Under the pieces are notes generated by a model. The model was not told the origin of the DNA. It worked only from the letters and a program-made list of their open reading frames with translations, and did not search any database. Positions 63,041 to 64,000 of a stretch of 64,000 nt of DNA are shown here, piece after piece. The position numbers were made by a program, and so were the translations under genes. Numbering within the stretch: the stretch's first letter is position 1; the number at the start of each line of letters is the position of its first letter. The stretch lies in NCBI GenBank assembly GCA_009691805.1, contig SIAK01000008.1, positions 1-64,000 on the forward strand, written 5' to 3'. The stretch comes from Phycisphaerales bacterium. GTDB taxonomy: Bacteria; Planctomycetota; Phycisphaerae; Phycisphaerales; SM1A02.

Positions 63041-63543
63041 CGTGTCTTCAGTCGGCGTGCAGCGGTGAGTGCGATCGCGATCGCATCCGCGACATCGCTC
63101 GGCGTTGGTGGCTTCGCAAGCCCACACTGCATCGTGACCGCGCTTTGCATCTGTGACTTTGTCGCCCGACCGTTTCCGCAGATTGCTTTCTTGACTTCTG
63201 CAGGCGCGAGTTCGAGCAGTGTGAGCGAGCGTTGTTGCGCGGCAAGCAGGACGACGCCTCGCGCATGTCCGAGTTGCAGCGCACTTTTCACATGCGCAGG
63301 ATGGCTGAAAATGCTTTCAACGGCGATGTGCGTGAACGCGTGTTCACGAAGCAGTGCTTCCATATCACTCGAGAGCGCCGCGAGCCGTTGCGCGAGAGAA
63401 TCTGTGCGCTTGAGTCGCAACGCGCCCGCTTCAATGAGCACGCTGTCGCCACGCGGAAATGCTTGCACCACTGCATATCCCGTAATCACACTGCCTGGAT
63501 CGATGCCGAGCACAAGCGAGTGGGGCTCGGAGGACGCGCTCAC
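63037..63543 (-). CDS. ruvC: Holliday junction resolvase RuvC
   Basis: GTG at 63543 gives 168 residues, the usual length, and overlaps the ABC gene stop as GTGA. A start at 63597 would overlap that gene by 58 nt and is rejected. Motifs are VLGIDPGSVITGYAV (catalytic Asp), IAVESIFSHPAHVKSALQLGHARGV (Glu), and VKKAICGNGRATKSQM followed by PPTPSDVADAIAIAL (Asp pair). It cuts Holliday junctions in recombinational repair. ruvA and ruvB are not adjacent. Confidence 0.94.
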   Translation of the reverse strand: MSASSEPHSLVLGIDPGSVITGYAVVQAFPRGDSVLIEAGALRLKRTDSLAQRLAALSSDMEALLREHAFTHIAVESIFSHPAHVKSALQLGHARGVVLLAAQQRSLTLLELAPAEVKKAICGNGRATKSQMQSAVTMQCGLAKPPTPSDVADAIAIALTAARRLKTR

Positions 63544-64000
63544 GCAGGCTCCGTCGCAACGCGATGCGGACGATTGTTGCCGCCCGCGCGATCGCATTCG
63601 ATCAAGCCATCGCAGAGTCGCACGATGCGTTCACAACGATCGGCAATGCGATCATCATGCGTGACCACGACGAGCGTCAATCCCTCGCGGTGAAGATCTT
63701 CAAACAGACGAAGAATGCTCTCACCTGTCGTGGAATCAAGATTGCCCGTCGGTTCATCCGCCATCAAAATCGCGGGATTTCCAACCAGCGCGCGTGCAAT
63801 TGCGACGCGCTGCTGTTGACCTCCCGAGAGTTCGGCAGGTCGATGGGTCAGTCGATCCTGCAGGCCAACCTTCGCAAGACTCTCGAGCGCGAGTGCTCGT
63901 CGTGCCGTCGAACGCATGCCGCGATAGAGCAGCGGAATCTCGACATTCTCGACAATCGTCAATTCACTGATGAGATTGAACGCCTGAAAGACAAAGCCGA
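63540..64000 (-). CDS. ABC transporter ATP-binding protein, LolD/MacB type (5' end outside window)
   Basis: The frame is open to the right edge. The visible 153 residues read FVFQAFNLISELTIVENVEIPLLYRGM, the signature LSGGQQQRVAIARAL, Walker B ILMADEPTGNLDS and VVTHDDRIADRCERIV. The Walker A part lies beyond the window. The Q-loop and PTGNLD are those of the LolD/MacB/FtsE class, which extract lipoproteins or export molecules. It overlaps ruvC by 4 nt, so the two are coupled. Confidence 0.9.
   Translation of the reverse strand, partial: GFVFQAFNLISELTIVENVEIPLLYRGMRSTARRALALESLAKVGLQDRLTHRPAELSGGQQQRVAIARALVGNPAILMADEPTGNLDSTTGESILRLFEDLHREGLTLVVVTHDDRIADRCERIVRLCDGLIECDRAGGNNRPHRVATEPA

Overview
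The window looks like a chromosomal segment of a flagellated planctomycete-type bacterium, most likely class Phycisphaerae. This is inferred, not searched. The grounds are four exported proteins ending in a paired Asp/Asn-rich dockerin-like module (D-x-N-x-DG-x-V-x-x-ADLA-x-LLS-x-W), an LptE-like and a BamD-like envelope gene, a fused ResB/CcsA protein, tandem DUF1080 and YdjY-like proteins, and moderately high GC with frequent GCG/CGA. I see no phage, insertion sequence or CRISPR array; it reads as core genome with exported accessory genes mixed in.

Layout. 1-6.7 kb: DUF58/MoxR pair, a beta-hydroxyacid dehydrogenase, a small basic protein with a strong terminator, then a minus-strand sucC/HAD/exported-protein cluster and a tRNA-Ser(GCU). 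6.8-16 kb: DinG-type helicase, RND exporter, haloperoxidase-like exported enzyme, dihydroorotase coupled to a DUF4920 lipoprotein, and a Cys-rich repeat lipoprotein. 16-22.8 kb: uvrC without the usual C-terminal HhH region, ftsH, the LptE-like/BamD-like pair, and a lipid kinase. 22.9-35.1 kb: flagellar export and assembly cluster fliL-fliN-fliO-fliP-fliQ-fliR-flhB-flhA-flhF-flhG, then a small membrane protein and sigma-28 fliA. 35-50.6 kb: metabolic and housekeeping genes (DUF1080, a VOC gene broken by one TGA, ABC-F, a CoA-transferase beta subunit, an ALDH7-type dehydrogenase, cyclophilin, giant CcsBA, enolase, a 2-hydroxyacid dehydrogenase). 51-52.7 kb: motA-motB. 52.8-64 kb: S8-like protease, ABC permease, DUF885 peptidase-like protein, dockerin-like protein, ACT protein, second cyclophilin, tandem-domain PTPS/QueD, a short promoter-to-terminator unit that may be a small RNA, a YdjY-like lipoprotein, ruvC and a LolD/MacB-type ATPase cut by the window end.

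How the genes work together. The fli/flh cluster supplies the export gate (FliPQR, FlhB, FlhA), one switch protein (FliN), FliL, the FlhF/FlhG placement pair and the late-gene sigma factor; MotAB 16 kb away supply the stator. Most interesting are the fliA leader (good promoter, about 260-nt leader, perfect 11-bp hairpin), the compact promoter/two-hairpin/terminator unit near 62.2 kb, the Cys-rich repeat lipoprotein, the tandem PTPS protein and the nonsense-interrupted VOC gene. I did not find a clearly unprecedented multi-gene system.
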